A stretch of 64,000 nt of DNA from Roseomonas fluvialis (GTDB taxonomy: Bacteria > Pseudomonadota > Alphaproteobacteria > Acetobacterales > Acetobacteraceae), in contig NZ_AP025637.1 in NCBI RefSeq assembly GCF_022846615.1, forward strand, positions 3,931,001 through 3,995,000. Reading direction: 5' to 3'. Shown one piece after another: positions 17,536 through 26,530 of this stretch. The translations under genes and the position numbers were made by a program. A model generated the notes under the pieces. It searched no databases. It was not told where the DNA came from and was given only the letters and a program-made list of their open reading frames with translations. Each line of letters begins with the position of its first letter. The first letter of the stretch is position 1.

Positions 17536-18659
17536 CAGCCATCCTCCAGATGCAGCAGCAGGGCGGTCGCGAGCAGGAAGCCCGCCCCCGCCGGCGCCCA
17601 TGCCGCGAAGACAACCGGCAGTGTGCCGGCCTCGCCGAATTCGCCGGTGATCTTGTCGACGACGAACAGCGCGAAGCCGGCCGCCACCCCGCCGCCGATC
17701 ATCTGCGCCACACCCCCGCGGCGCGAGGAGCGCATCGAGAACCCCGCCGCCAGCAGTGCCATCGCGGCCGCCAGCAGCGGCAGCGCCAACAGCGACTGGA
17801 AGTGCAGCCGGTGGCGCACGGCGGAGAAGCCCGCCTGTTCCAGCACCTGGATGAAATCCGGCAGCGCCCAGAAGGACAGCGTGTCGGGGCTGGCGAAGGA
17901 ATCCTGGATCCGCGCGGGCGTGAGGTCGGTCGGGAATTCGAGACGCTCCGCCGGCGCGGGCAGGCGATCGGCGCCGAACACCACGGCATCCGATATCACC
18001 CAGCGGCCCGGCGCCATCACCGCCGAGGGGGCCTCGATCCGTGCGAGCGGGCGGTCATCGGCGGACAGGCGCCATAGGCTCACGTCATCAAGGCGGAAGG
18101 CCTCGCCCGGGCGCAGGTCGCGCGGCCCGACCGGTCGGCCGGACAGGATCGCGACCCCGCGCGGGTCGAGCCCCGCATCGGCCTGGCGCAGCCACAGCCG
18201 CCCGCCGGCCAGCGCCGAGATGCCGCTGGTGTTGCGCAGGAACTGCGAATCGAGCCGCTCGGCCCGCGCCAGCATGGCCGAGGACAAGGGCGAGATCGCC
18301 GCGGTCGCGACCACGCCCAGCATCACCGCGACCCCGACCGGCCCTGCCAGGAACCCCCAGGCCGAGACACCCGCGGCGCGCGCCACCACAAGCTCCGATG
18401 ACCGCGTGAGGCGCCAGAACGCCACGATGCCGCCGAGCAGGATGGCAAACGGCAGGATCTGCATGGCGACGAAGGGCAGGCGCAGTGCCGCGATCTGGCT
18501 CACCAGCGCGAAGGTCGCGTCCTGGCGCGTGGCGGCGCGGCGCAACAGTTCGATCAGGTCGAACAGCGCGACCAGGCCGGCCAGGGCCGCCAGCATCGCG
18601 CCTGTCATCAGCGCGAAGCGCCGCGCGACGTACATCATCAGCGTGCGGGCGAAGGTCAT
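17535..18659 (-). CDS. lptG: LPS export ABC transporter permease LptG
   Basis: The 374-residue LptF/LptG family (YjgP/YjgQ) permease begins MTFARTLMMYVARRFALM. It has three N-terminal membrane helices, a periplasmic jellyroll-type domain (about residues 130-270, LSFWALPDFIQVLEQAGF) and three C-terminal helices (LLAAAMALLAAGFSMR, MIGGGVAAGFALFVVDKI). With LptF and the LptB ATPase it extracts LPS from the inner membrane. It overlaps lptF by ATGA at its start and lptD by one base at its end. Confidence 0.94.
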   Translation of the reverse strand: MTFARTLMMYVARRFALMTGAMLAALAGLVALFDLIELLRRAATRQDATFALVSQIAALRLPFVAMQILPFAILLGGIVAFWRLTRSSELVVARAAGVSAWGFLAGPVGVAVMLGVVATAAISPLSSAMLARAERLDSQFLRNTSGISALAGGRLWLRQADAGLDPRGVAILSGRPVGPRDLRPGEAFRLDDVSLWRLSADDRPLARIEAPSAVMAPGRWVISDAVVFGADRLPAPAERLEFPTDLTPARIQDSFASPDTLSFWALPDFIQVLEQAGFSAVRHRLHFQSLLALPLLAAAMALLAAGFSMRSSRRGGVAQMIGGGVAAGFALFVVDKITGEFGEAGTLPVVFAAWAPAGAGFLLATALLLHLEDG

Positions 18660-19807
18660 GGCGCGGCCGGCACCGGCGGGGGTGCGGCGCGCGGCCAGCC
18701 GGGCGCACCGCCCAGCCACCAGGCGGCGACGATGCCCGGCAGCACGGTCTGCAGCCAGATCAGCGGCACCCAGGCATTGTCCCGCGCGGCGAGGTTACCG
18801 GCCGTCAGACCGAAGGCGAGCAGCCCGACCACCAGCCCGATGCCGACCGCGATGCGCAGCCCCCCGCCATGGCGGCGGAATTCGCCGGTCAGTGCCACCG
18901 CAAGCCCAACCAGCGCGAAGGACAGCGCGGTGAGCGGGCCGGACATGCGCTGGTGCGCCTCGGCGTAGTAGCGGCGCACCTCGCGGTCGCGCAGGGCTTC
19001 GTCGGGGTCGGGGTTCAGCAGTTCCGCGATGGAGCGTTCGCGCGAATCGCGCGAGCGCGACTCCTCGCCCCGTGTTGCGCGCGCGAGGTCGAGGCTGTTC
19101 TCGGTGAAGGACAGCGTGTTGAGCCGCAGCGGCGGCGTGCCGGGCGGCGCATTGGCCGGCGCGCGTTCCACCTGCTGGCGCACGCCGTTGAGCAGCGTCA
19201 CACGCGGGGCCGCGCCGGTGGTGCTGATGCGCCCCTGTTCGGCCAGGATGGTGACCGGCGCGCCGGCATCGCGCTGGTCATGCACCAGGATGCCACGCAG
19301 CGTGCCGTCCGGGTCGCGGTAGCGCGCGTACACGGTCAGGTCGTTGCCCACCTGGCTGAACACGCCTTCCTGCAGCAGCACGCCGACCAGCTGGTTGCGG
19401 ATCTCGAACTGCCATTGCCGGAAGGCGGTGTGGCTGATGGGCACCAGCCAGATGTTGAGCAGCACGCACAGCCCGGTCGCGATGGCCGCGAGCAGCACCG
19501 CCGGACGCGCAAGGCGCCATTGCGACAGCCCTGCCGCGCGCATCACCACCAGTTCGCGGTCGCCGGCCAGGCGCACATACACGAACAGCACCACGACGAA
19601 GGTCGTGATCGGCAGGATCACCGCGAAGAACGACGGCAGCATGAGCGAGGTGAGCTCGACGAACACCACGAGCGACAGCCCGCGGTCGAGCACCAGTTCG
19701 ATGAAGCGCAGCGACTGCGTCAGCCACACGAGCGCCGCCAAGCCCACCGTGACGGCAAGGAGGGCGAGGGCGAGTTGGCGGAACAGGTAGCGATCGATCC
19801 GGGTCAT
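18656..19807 (-). CDS. lptF: LPS export ABC transporter permease LptF
   Basis: The 383-residue LptF begins MTRIDRYLFRQLALALLAVT and has the typical segments LVVFVELTSLMLPSFFAVILPI and VVMRAAGLSQWRLARPAVLLA, where the coupling helix contacts LptB. The periplasmic jellyroll follows (about residues 120-260), then three helices ending WVPLIWLQTVLPGIVAAWW and a proline-rich tail. ATG 19807 is chosen over one four codons upstream by alignment to family N-termini. It heads the lptF-lptG-lptD-surA-rsmA set. Confidence 0.94.
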   Translation of the reverse strand: MTRIDRYLFRQLALALLAVTVGLAALVWLTQSLRFIELVLDRGLSLVVFVELTSLMLPSFFAVILPITTFVVVLFVYVRLAGDRELVVMRAAGLSQWRLARPAVLLAAIATGLCVLLNIWLVPISHTAFRQWQFEIRNQLVGVLLQEGVFSQVGNDLTVYARYRDPDGTLRGILVHDQRDAGAPVTILAEQGRISTTGAAPRVTLLNGVRQQVERAPANAPPGTPPLRLNTLSFTENSLDLARATRGEESRSRDSRERSIAELLNPDPDEALRDREVRRYYAEAHQRMSGPLTALSFALVGLAVALTGEFRRHGGGLRIAVGIGLVVGLLAFGLTAGNLAARDNAWVPLIWLQTVLPGIVAAWWLGGAPGWPRAAPPPVPAAP

Positions 19808-19858
19808 GGGGCGGCGCAAGCTAGAGGTTTGTCGCCGGGGCCGGAAGCCTTGGGCATG

Positions 19859-20752
19859 TTACGCCCGCCCGGAGCGCAGCCAGGCCAGGGTTCCCGCCAG
19901 CCCGGCCAGGTCCTCGAGCGCCTTCGCGCCGCGAAACGTGAGGGCATGGCCCAACGCGCGCCCGGCATGGTGCAGCAGGCGTGCCGGCGCATCCTGCCCG
20001 CCATGGCGTTCCAGGTATATCTGTCGCGAGCGCGCCATGTGGAAAGCCTTCCGCGCGCGGATTCGCAGCGATGGCGCGGAGGACCGCCCGCCAGCATGCG
20101 CCACCACCGCGCCAGGCACGTAAACCACCGCGCGGCCCATGGCGCGCGCGGCGTCGCAAATCATGTCGTCCTCGTAGAACAGGAAGATCGATTCGTCGAA
20201 GCGCAGCCCATCGGCGCGGCGCAGCAGCATTGCCGCACCCGAGGCGAAGTCGACACAGGCCGGGCCCTCCGGCCAGGGCTCGGCGGCGCGTTTGCGCGGC
20301 AGCAGGCGGCGTCGGCGCTGGGAGGCATCGTAGGACCGCACGCGCGAACCGTCCTCGTTCACGATCGCGGGGGCGAGGATCGCAGCATCGGCCCAGGCCT
20401 CGGCGGCGGCGAGCAGCGTGTCGAGCGCGCCGGCGCGCAGGCGCGCATCGGGGTTCAGCAGCAGGATGAAGTCCGTTGCGGCGGCATCGATGCCGGCGTT
20501 ACAGCCGGCGCCGAAGCCCCGGTTGACCGTGTTGCGGATGACCCGTGCCCGCGGCGCCGCGGCAGCGACGCGCTCGGGCGTGTCGTCACCGCCGGCGTTG
20601 TCCACCACCACCAGGTCCAGGCCCTGCGGCAGAGCATCGAGGAAGTCCGCGATGGTGTCGGCGCTGCGATGAGTCACGGTCACCACGGTCACGCGCGCGG
20701 GGCTGCCGCCCTGCGCCGCGGCGCCAGCCGGGCCGGGGGCGGCGTCGCGCAC
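19859..20752 (-). CDS. family 2 glycosyltransferase (rhamnosyl-type)
   Basis: The 297-residue GT-A fold protein has the start RVTVVTVTHRSADTIADFLDAL, the donor-binding segment LVVVDNAGGDDT, NRGFGAGCNAGI, and the DxD-like NPDA (LLLNPDARLR). The later motif FYEDDMICDAARAMG resembles rhamnosyltransferases acting on polysaccharides or O-antigen. Acceptor and sugar are unknown. The annotated GTG start gives 18 residues before the core and has no clear ribosome-binding site; an internal GTG nearer the core is possible. It is 11 nt downstream of the FAD dehydrogenase gene. Confidence 0.85.
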   Translation of the reverse strand: MRDAAPGPAGAAAQGGSPARVTVVTVTHRSADTIADFLDALPQGLDLVVVDNAGGDDTPERVAAAAPRARVIRNTVNRGFGAGCNAGIDAAATDFILLLNPDARLRAGALDTLLAAAEAWADAAILAPAIVNEDGSRVRSYDASQRRRRLLPRKRAAEPWPEGPACVDFASGAAMLLRRADGLRFDESIFLFYEDDMICDAARAMGRAVVYVPGAVVAHAGGRSSAPSLRIRARKAFHMARSRQIYLERHGGQDAPARLLHHAGRALGHALTFRGAKALEDLAGLAGTLAWLRSGRA

Positions 20753-20763
20753 GGCGCCGTGAT

Positions 20764-22179
20764 TCAGGGCAGCACCTTGCCGGGGTTCATCACGCCCGCG
20801 GGATCGAGCGCGGCCTTGATGCGCTGCATGGTCGCGAGTTCAGCCCCGCCGCGCCAGGCCTCCATCATGTCGGTCTTGAGGCGCCCGATCCCGTGTTCGG
20901 CGCTGAAGGAGCCATCGAGGTCGCGCACAACGTCGTTCACCGTGTCCATGATGTCGTGGCTGCGCGCGAGGAAGGCCTCGGGGTCCATGCCCACTGGCTG
21001 TTCGAGGTTCATGTGGATGTTGCCATCGCCCATGTGTCCGAAGGGAACGGGGCGGATGCCGGGAATCAGCGATTCGCAGGCGGCCGACGCACGGCGGATC
21101 AACTCCGGCACCTTCGAGACCGGCACCGAGACGTCGTTCTTGACGCTGGCCCCTTCCTTGCGCTGCGCCTCGGGGTGTTCCTCGCGGATGCGCCAGATCG
21201 CCTGGCGCCTGGCCTCGCTGCCGCCGACCACAGCGTCGAGCACCTCGCCCGATTCCATCGCGGCCCCCAGGACCTGCTCCGCCAGGCCCTGCAGGTCGGC
21301 ATCGGCGCGGGTCGAGGCGAGGTCGACCAGGATGTAGTGATCCGCGCGCTCGGCGACGGGCAGCGTGACACCGGGGATGTGTTTCACCGCGAAGTCGACG
21401 CCGAGGCCCGACATGTATTCGAAGGCGCGGATCGCCGTTTCGTCCACGTCGCGGAAGCGGCGGAACACCGACAGCGCGGCGGCTTCGTCCCGCACCGAGC
21501 AGAACAGGACTTCGTTCACCCGCGGGCGCGCGAACAGGCGCAGCGTGGCGGCGGTGATGATGCCGAGCGTGCCCTCAGCCCCCACGAACAGGTGGCGCAG
21601 CGCGTAGCCGGTATTGTCCTTGCGCAGGCGCCGCAGGCCGGACCAGACCTGCCCGTCGGGCAGCACCACTTCCAGGCCGAGCATGAGTTCGCGCGCATTG
21701 CCGTAGCGCACGGTGGTGTTGCCGCCGGCATTGGTCGACAGGATGCCGCCGATCATCGCCGTGCCCTCGCCGCCGAAGGACAGCGGGAACAGGCAGCCGG
21801 CATCGGCCGCGGCATCCTGCGCGGTCTTCACCACAACGCCGGCTTCGGCGGTCATGGTCATGTCGATCGGGTCAAGGTCGCGGATGCGGTTGAGCCGCGC
21901 GAGCGAGAGCACGACCGAACGGCCATTCCCCTCCGGCGTGGCGCCGCCGACCATCGAGGTATTGCCGCCCTGCGGCACGATGGCGATGCGCGCTTCGGCG
22001 CAGATGCGCACGCAGTCCGCCACCTGCTGGGTGTTCGCCGGGCGCAGCACGGCCATCGCCGCGCCGCGGTACAGTCCGCGCCAGTCGGACAGCGCGGGTG
22101 CGATGTCGGACGGGTCGGTCAGCAGGCCGGCGGGGCCGAGCAGGGTGGCGAGGGCGTCGGGCAGGGCGGGGTTGAGCAT
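20764..22179 (-). CDS. FAD-binding D-2-hydroxyacid dehydrogenase (GlcD / D2HGDH type)
   Basis: The 471-residue PCMH-type flavoprotein has an N-terminal FAD-binding domain (VPQGGNTSMVGGATPEGN, FGGEGTAMIGGILSTNAGG) and a C-terminal FAD-oxidase domain ending FSAEHGIGRLKTDMM. The zinc/substrate histidine-rich segment FGHMGDGNIHMNL is present. Enzymes of this group oxidise D-lactate, glycolate or D-2-hydroxyglutarate and pass electrons on. The lone gene without glcE or glcF fits the D-2-hydroxyglutarate dehydrogenase branch better than glycolate oxidase. ATG 22179 is followed by the conserved N-terminal helices. Confidence 0.87.
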   Translation of the reverse strand: MLNPALPDALATLLGPAGLLTDPSDIAPALSDWRGLYRGAAMAVLRPANTQQVADCVRICAEARIAIVPQGGNTSMVGGATPEGNGRSVVLSLARLNRIRDLDPIDMTMTAEAGVVVKTAQDAAADAGCLFPLSFGGEGTAMIGGILSTNAGGNTTVRYGNARELMLGLEVVLPDGQVWSGLRRLRKDNTGYALRHLFVGAEGTLGIITAATLRLFARPRVNEVLFCSVRDEAAALSVFRRFRDVDETAIRAFEYMSGLGVDFAVKHIPGVTLPVAERADHYILVDLASTRADADLQGLAEQVLGAAMESGEVLDAVVGGSEARRQAIWRIREEHPEAQRKEGASVKNDVSVPVSKVPELIRRASAACESLIPGIRPVPFGHMGDGNIHMNLEQPVGMDPEAFLARSHDIMDTVNDVVRDLDGSFSAEHGIGRLKTDMMEAWRGGAELATMQRIKAALDPAGVMNPGKVLP

Positions 22180-22300
22180 GGCGGGGCGGAAATTCCCTGT
22201 CCGCTGCCTCGGGGTCAAGCAATGGGCGAAGAATCGTGCTGGACCACAAGGCGAACGCGGTACGATCCTGCGCGCCAACAGGCCGGGACCATGCAACGGG

Positions 22301-22711
22301 ATGCTGGATTCGATCGCCTTTCAGAATGCCGAGAAGCGGATCGAGAAGATCGAAGCAGGCTTGCACCGGCAGTCTGGCTGGAACCCCGAGCGGGATACAC
22401 AGCTCCCGGCCCTGGCGGAGGAGGCGGCGCGCCTGCGCCAGCAACTCGCCGAGGCGCGAACGGTCTGGGATGGCTCGCCCGAGCGTCGGAACACTCGCGT
22501 CGTCGGGCTGATGTTTGGGCTTTGCGGCCTGACGGCGGCGGCGTTCGGCGCCTTCGGTCTCGTTGGCCCATTGATCGGTACAGCGCTGGGCTTCGCGCTC
22601 GGTGGCGTGCTGCTGGTCCGAAAACGCCTGAAGGTCCTGGACGACGCGATGCTCGACCTGGAACGCCGAGTCTACGTCACCGTCGAAGTCGTGCAGCGCG
22701 ACGCAGCTTAG
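22301..22711 (+). CDS. 136-residue protein with coiled coil and hydrophobic segment, unknown function
   Basis: The first 65 residues are polar and helical with heptad-like spacing (FQNAEKRIEKIEAGL, LAEEAARLRQQLAEAR). They are followed by a long glycine-rich hydrophobic stretch, GLMFGLCGLTAAAFGAFGLVGPLIGTALGFALGGVLLV, long enough for two helices as a hairpin, then a charged C-terminal helix (KRLKVLDDAMLDLERRVYV). I recognise no family. It is divergent from the FAD dehydrogenase (121 bp between starts) and converges on the 107-residue gene, with 14 bp between the stops. Codon use resembles its neighbours. Confidence 0.65.
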   Translation: MLDSIAFQNAEKRIEKIEAGLHRQSGWNPERDTQLPALAEEAARLRQQLAEARTVWDGSPERRNTRVVGLMFGLCGLTAAAFGAFGLVGPLIGTALGFALGGVLLVRKRLKVLDDAMLDLERRVYVTVEVVQRDAA

Positions 22712-22725
22712 GCGCGCGAGGTTTG

Positions 22726-23049
22726 TCAGCCGCCGCCGCCCATCCTCGCAAACACCTGCCGGTCGCGGTTCTCCTGCATCAGCATCGTCAGGCTCGGGAA
22801 CTTGCCGAAGCCCAGGCCCTGGGGCGGGCCGCCCTCGGGGTCGGGCTCGATCTTGCCGTAGGGTTCGGACGACAGCTTCTCCCACTTCCCCGCGGGCTTC
22901 TTCGCTTCAATGGTCACGACCGTCGCCTTGAGCAGCATGCGCACGATCGCCTCCTTGGGCGAGGACGGCTTGGTCAGGCAGGGGTTGCCGCCGATCATCG
23001 TCCAGCCATTGGCGAGCGCCCAGGCGGTCAGCGCGTCCTTGTCCATCAT
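22726..23049 (-). CDS. 107-residue conserved-looking hypothetical protein, coupled to the bciB-like gene
   Basis: The soluble protein begins MMDKDALTAWALANGWTMIG and has a basic middle region (KATVVTIEAKKPAGKWEKLSS) and a glycine-rich end. The first ATG overlaps the stop of the upstream flavoprotein gene (ATGA), and GGAAGGA lies 8 nt before it, so it is translated from the same messenger. I do not recognise its family. The position suggests a role linked to the preceding gene, but that is inference only. Confidence 0.75.
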   Translation of the reverse strand: MMDKDALTAWALANGWTMIGGNPCLTKPSSPKEAIVRMLLKATVVTIEAKKPAGKWEKLSSEPYGKIEPDPEGGPPQGLGFGKFPSLTMLMQENRDRQVFARMGGGG

Positions 23050-24314
23050 GGGCGTGGTCCTTCCGTTGTCGCGGCCTTCTGCGCGCGGACCGGCGGCGGT
23101 GCAAGGCTCTCGCGCGCCTCCTCCGGGCCGGGCTTCAGGCCGTAGCGCTCCACCAGCGCCCAGACATGGCGCGGGATCATGTTGCGCATCATCCCGGGCT
23201 TCTGGCGGCGCAGGTGCAGCACGGTCTCGATCGCCTTCATCTCGACGCGCGCGCGGGCGAATTCCAGGCCGCGCGGGCCGATGCGCGGCTGCAGCCAGGC
23301 GACGATCGGGCGCGCCCAGTTGGGCATGCGCCGTAGCGGCAGGCCGCCGGCGGCGCGTTCGGTATTCGCCATGAAGCCGCGCACCGCGGCGGTGCGGCGG
23401 CCGGAATCGCGCGGGGATTCCACCAGAACCTCGTCACCCAGCAGCGAGAGCAGCGCCTCGCCGCGCGCATTGCGCACGATCAGCCATTGCGCGCCGGTGC
23501 CGCCCATGTAGCCCACGGTGATGTCGGCCAGCACGTTGGTGTAGTCGACGCAGGTGCGACACGTCAGCGGGAAGAAATCCCCGGGCAGGTCGGCCAGCGG
23601 CAGCAGCAGGAACGGGATCTCGCGCTTGCGGCCGTCGTCGTGGCGGATCTCCACATGGTAGTCGGCGCGGAATTCCAGGTAGGTGACGGTCGCGGGCGAC
23701 GGGTCCACCAGGGCGAGGAACTTGTGGAAGTTCTCGGTGGTCGTGTTGTCGGAACAGGGCGTACCGATGACGAAGATGTCCTCGAAGCCGAGGCGGTCTT
23801 CCAGCGCGCGCAGCGCGTAGACCTGGCATGGAATGCCGACCACGGCGATGCGCTTGTGCCCAGCCGCCGCCGCCGGTTCCAGCAAGGCCAGCAGCGGCGC
23901 GTAGCCCATGCGCATGCCGCGGCACTGCGCCAGGTGCTCCGGCTTCGTTACCAGCACCGGGACGGGCTTCCAGCGGTCGTCCGGGTCGGGCGCCATGGTC
24001 AGCACGGCGGTCACCGCGCCGCTCTCGAGCAGCCGTTCCGCGATGCGCGTGGTGATGCCGGTCCATTGCGCGCCCGAGGCCGGGCGCTTCAGCGCGGCGC
24101 GCACCATGCGGCGGAAGGGGCCGAAATAGGCCTCGTCCGGGCGCGCCGGGTCGCGCGTGCGGCCATGCACGCGCGCCTCCAGCGCCGGGTAGTCGGGCTT
24201 GATGAACTGGCAGGCCACGCCGCAGGCCCTGGCATCCGCCATGCGGGAGACGCCGCAATCGGTGCACAGCCCGCGCGGTTCGGCCTCGCGCAGCGGTGGC
24301 GCCGTGAGGCTCAC
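23046..24314 (-). CDS. bciB: FrhB-type iron-sulfur flavoprotein, probable 3,8-divinyl chlorophyllide 8-vinyl reductase (BciB-like)
   Basis: The 422-residue protein has the N- and C-terminal domains of the coenzyme F420 hydrogenase/dehydrogenase beta-subunit family. It has cysteines at 17, 20, 31 and 35 (LCTDCGVS, ACGVACQFIKPDYP) and the segments FGPFRRMVRA, SGAQWTGI, GIPCQVYALRALED, VIGTPCSDNTT and CRTCVDYTNVLADITVGYMG. This order resembles BciB, the ferredoxin-dependent 8-vinyl reductase of (bacterio)chlorophyll synthesis, more than archaeal FrhB. The GTG start overlaps the chrA stop (GTGA). No other photosynthesis gene is in the window, so the assignment is inference from family resemblance; a general F420-type oxidoreductase is the alternative. 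Confidence 0.7.
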   Translation of the reverse strand: MSLTAPPLREAEPRGLCTDCGVSRMADARACGVACQFIKPDYPALEARVHGRTRDPARPDEAYFGPFRRMVRAALKRPASGAQWTGITTRIAERLLESGAVTAVLTMAPDPDDRWKPVPVLVTKPEHLAQCRGMRMGYAPLLALLEPAAAAGHKRIAVVGIPCQVYALRALEDRLGFEDIFVIGTPCSDNTTTENFHKFLALVDPSPATVTYLEFRADYHVEIRHDDGRKREIPFLLLPLADLPGDFFPLTCRTCVDYTNVLADITVGYMGGTGAQWLIVRNARGEALLSLLGDEVLVESPRDSGRRTAAVRGFMANTERAAGGLPLRRMPNWARPIVAWLQPRIGPRGLEFARARVEMKAIETVLHLRRQKPGMMRNMIPRHVWALVERYGLKPGPEEARESLAPPPVRAQKAATTEGPRP

Positions 24315-24835
24315 AGGAAGGCGAGCCCGATGATCGCACCCGCGCCCAGCACCCAGAGCGGCGAGAAATCGGTCCGCCACACGAATACCGCCGAGGCCGC
24401 CGTGACCACCGCCGGCAGCCACCCGGTCGCGGTCCCCTGCGCCAGGATCAATCCCGACGCGCCGATCAGCCCGACCGCGATCGGCACCAGCCCGCGCTCG
24501 ACCACGCGCAGCCAGAAGCGCCCCGACAGGCGCGCGCGCAGGCGGGAGAAGCCGAAGGCCATGAACGAGGTCGGCAGCGTCATCGCGAGCGTTGCCGTGA
24601 GCATCCCGAGCACGCCGCCGACATGCCAGCCGAACAGCCCCACCACCAGCACGTTCGGCCCGGGTGCTGCCTGCGCGAGCGCGAATCGACGGGCGAAATC
24701 GGCATCGCTCATCCAGCCATGCACATCCACCACCAGGCGGTGCATCTCGGGCAGCACGGCGATGCCGCCGCCCACCGAGACCAGGGATATGGCGCCGAAG
24801 CCCAGCACCAATTGCCAGAAGATCGTGGCCGTCAT
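24311..24835 (-). CDS. chrA: short-chain chromate-transporter family protein, second half (ChrA)
   Basis: The 174-residue membrane protein has one CHR domain, with FGAISLVSVGGGIAVLPEMHRLVV, the LAQAAPGPNVLVVGLFGWHVGG signature and about five helices. Together with the preceding gene it makes a two-gene CHR transporter, equivalent to the fused two-domain ChrA. Some such pairs export chromate; many have unknown substrates. It overlaps both its neighbours by 4 nt. Confidence 0.88.
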   Translation of the reverse strand: MTATIFWQLVLGFGAISLVSVGGGIAVLPEMHRLVVDVHGWMSDADFARRFALAQAAPGPNVLVVGLFGWHVGGVLGMLTATLAMTLPTSFMAFGFSRLRARLSGRFWLRVVERGLVPIAVGLIGASGLILAQGTATGWLPAVVTAASAVFVWRTDFSPLWVLGAGAIIGLAFL

Positions 24836-25389
24836 TTCGCGCGCAGCACCTGCCAGGCGGCCGCGATCCCGAAAGGCGCGAGACCCAGCACCACATAGGG
24901 CAGCGGCACGCGCAGCAGCCCCGCCGCCACCAGCGCGCAGAGCCCGACCGCCAGCAGCGTGGGCGGCGGCTTGAGCTTCTGCGTCATCTTCGCCGCGGTG
25001 CCCAACACCATGCCCGCCGCGGCCGCGGCCACGCCGGCCAGCACAGCCTTGACCACCTGCACCTCGCCATAGGCGTCGTAGAACATCGCCAGCCCCGCCA
25101 GGAGGATCAGCGGCCCGCCAAACATTGCGACGGGTGCCGCGATGGCGCCCGCCGTGCCGTGGAAGCGGTCGCCGACCATGATCGCGGCGTTCAGCGCGTT
25201 CGGCCCTGGAAGCACCTGCCCCAGGCCAAGCGTCTCGGCGTATTCCTGGTCGGTCAACCAGCGCTTTTCCTCGACCAGCACGCGGCGCGCCCAGGCATTG
25301 ATGCCACCGAAGCCGATCAGCCCGATGCGGCCATAGGTGAGAAACATGTCGAGCAGGGTCGGGACGGGGCGCGGCGGATCGTCGGTCAT
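24832..25389 (-). CDS. chrA: short-chain chromate-transporter family protein, first half (ChrA)
   Basis: The 185-residue CHR-domain protein has MFLTYGRIGLIGFGGINAW, the signature GLGQVLPGPNALNAAIMVGD and a run of hydrophobic helices. It is the first gene of a four-gene set (this gene, the second ChrA half, the BciB-like gene, the 107-residue gene) in which each stop overlaps the next start. The ATG at 25389 is preferred to a GTG two codons upstream. The 153 bp to the divergent TctC gene must hold both promoters. Confidence 0.88.
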   Translation of the reverse strand: MTDDPPRPVPTLLDMFLTYGRIGLIGFGGINAWARRVLVEEKRWLTDQEYAETLGLGQVLPGPNALNAAIMVGDRFHGTAGAIAAPVAMFGGPLILLAGLAMFYDAYGEVQVVKAVLAGVAAAAAGMVLGTAAKMTQKLKPPPTLLAVGLCALVAAGLLRVPLPYVVLGLAPFGIAAAWQVLRAK

Positions 25390-25542
25390 GCCCACACAGG
25401 GGACGCGCTCCGCCGCGCCGGATCAATCCCCCGCGCGCGCAGCACCGGCTCGGGAAACATTCACAACGCCCTCACGGACGCGCTAGACCACGCGACGCAC
25501 AGGTGCCGGACCGAACCGGCCGCACACGGAGAAGTCTTCGCG

Positions 25543-26520
25543 ATGACCCACCGCCGCACGCTGATCGGCGCCCTTGCCGCCGCCCCCGCCCTCGCCGCCC
25601 TGCCGGCCGCGGCGCAGGACGGTCCCTTCCCGAACCGGCCGATCCGCATCCTGCTCGCCTTCGCGCCGGGCGGCGGCACCGACCTGATCGCGCGCACCCT
25701 GGCCGCACCGATGCAGGGCGTGCTGGGCCAGCCGGTGGTGGTGGAAAACCGCCCCGGCGCCGGCGGCAACATCGCGACCGAGGCCGCGGCCAGTGCGCGC
25801 CCCGACGGCTACACCATCCTGATGGGCAACCACGGGCCCATGAGCGTGAACGTTTCGCTGTTCCGCAACATGCGCGTGGACCCGGAGCGTGCACTCGAAC
25901 CGATCGGCCTGGTGGCGGATGCGCCGCTGGTGGTGGTGGTCGGCCCGAAATCCCGCGCGCAGACCCTGACCGAACTGCTCGCGGAGATCCGCGCCGGCAA
26001 TGGCGGCACCACCTACGGCAGCGCGTCCAACGGTTCGGCGAGCCACCTGGCGGCGGCGCTGATGCTGCAGATGTCGGGGCTGACGGCCGAGCACGTGCCC
26101 TTCCGCGGCGCAGGCCCCGCGCTGACCGACGTCGTGGCGGGCCACCTCCACTTCATGGTCACCACCCTGCCCTCCGTGGTCGGGCTGCTGAACGGCGGCC
26201 AGCTGCGCCCCATCGCGGTGACCGGCGAGGCGCGCATGGCGGTGCTGCCCAACGTGCCCACCGTCGCCGAGACCATCCCGGGCTACAAGGCGACCGCCTG
26301 GTACGGGCTGCTGGTGCCGCGCGGCACGCCGGCGCCGGTCAAGGAACGCCTGTTCGTCGCGATGCGCCAGGCGCTGTCCGACCCCGAGGTGATCCGCCGC
26401 CTGCGCGACGAGGGGGCCGAGCCCTCGACGATGGACGGCGAGGCCTTCGCACGCCTGATCCGCTGGGAGCGCGAGCGCTGGGCGCCAGTGATCCGCCAGG
26501 CCAACATCACCGTGGATTGA
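25543..26520 (+). CDS. tripartite tricarboxylate transporter substrate-binding protein (TctC/Bug family)
   Basis: The 325-residue periplasmic protein has a Tat-like signal (HRRTLIGALAAAPALAALPAAAQ) and the Bug fold signatures PNRPIRILLAFAPGGGTDLIAR, VVVENRPGAGGNIATEAAA, ASNGSASHLAAALM and ITVD at the end. Such proteins bind small carboxylates with high affinity, but most copies in Acetobacteraceae and Burkholderiales are orphans without tctAB, as here. GGAGAAG lies about 8 nt before the ATG. A poly-T run and a 134-bp tandem repeat follow the stop codon. Confidence 0.92.
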   Translation: MTHRRTLIGALAAAPALAALPAAAQDGPFPNRPIRILLAFAPGGGTDLIARTLAAPMQGVLGQPVVVENRPGAGGNIATEAAASARPDGYTILMGNHGPMSVNVSLFRNMRVDPERALEPIGLVADAPLVVVVGPKSRAQTLTELLAEIRAGNGGTTYGSASNGSASHLAAALMLQMSGLTAEHVPFRGAGPALTDVVAGHLHFMVTTLPSVVGLLNGGQLRPIAVTGEARMAVLPNVPTVAETIPGYKATAWYGLLVPRGTPAPVKERLFVAMRQALSDPEVIRRLRDEGAEPSTMDGEAFARLIRWERERWAPVIRQANITVD

Positions 26521-26530
26521 GTCTTTTTTC

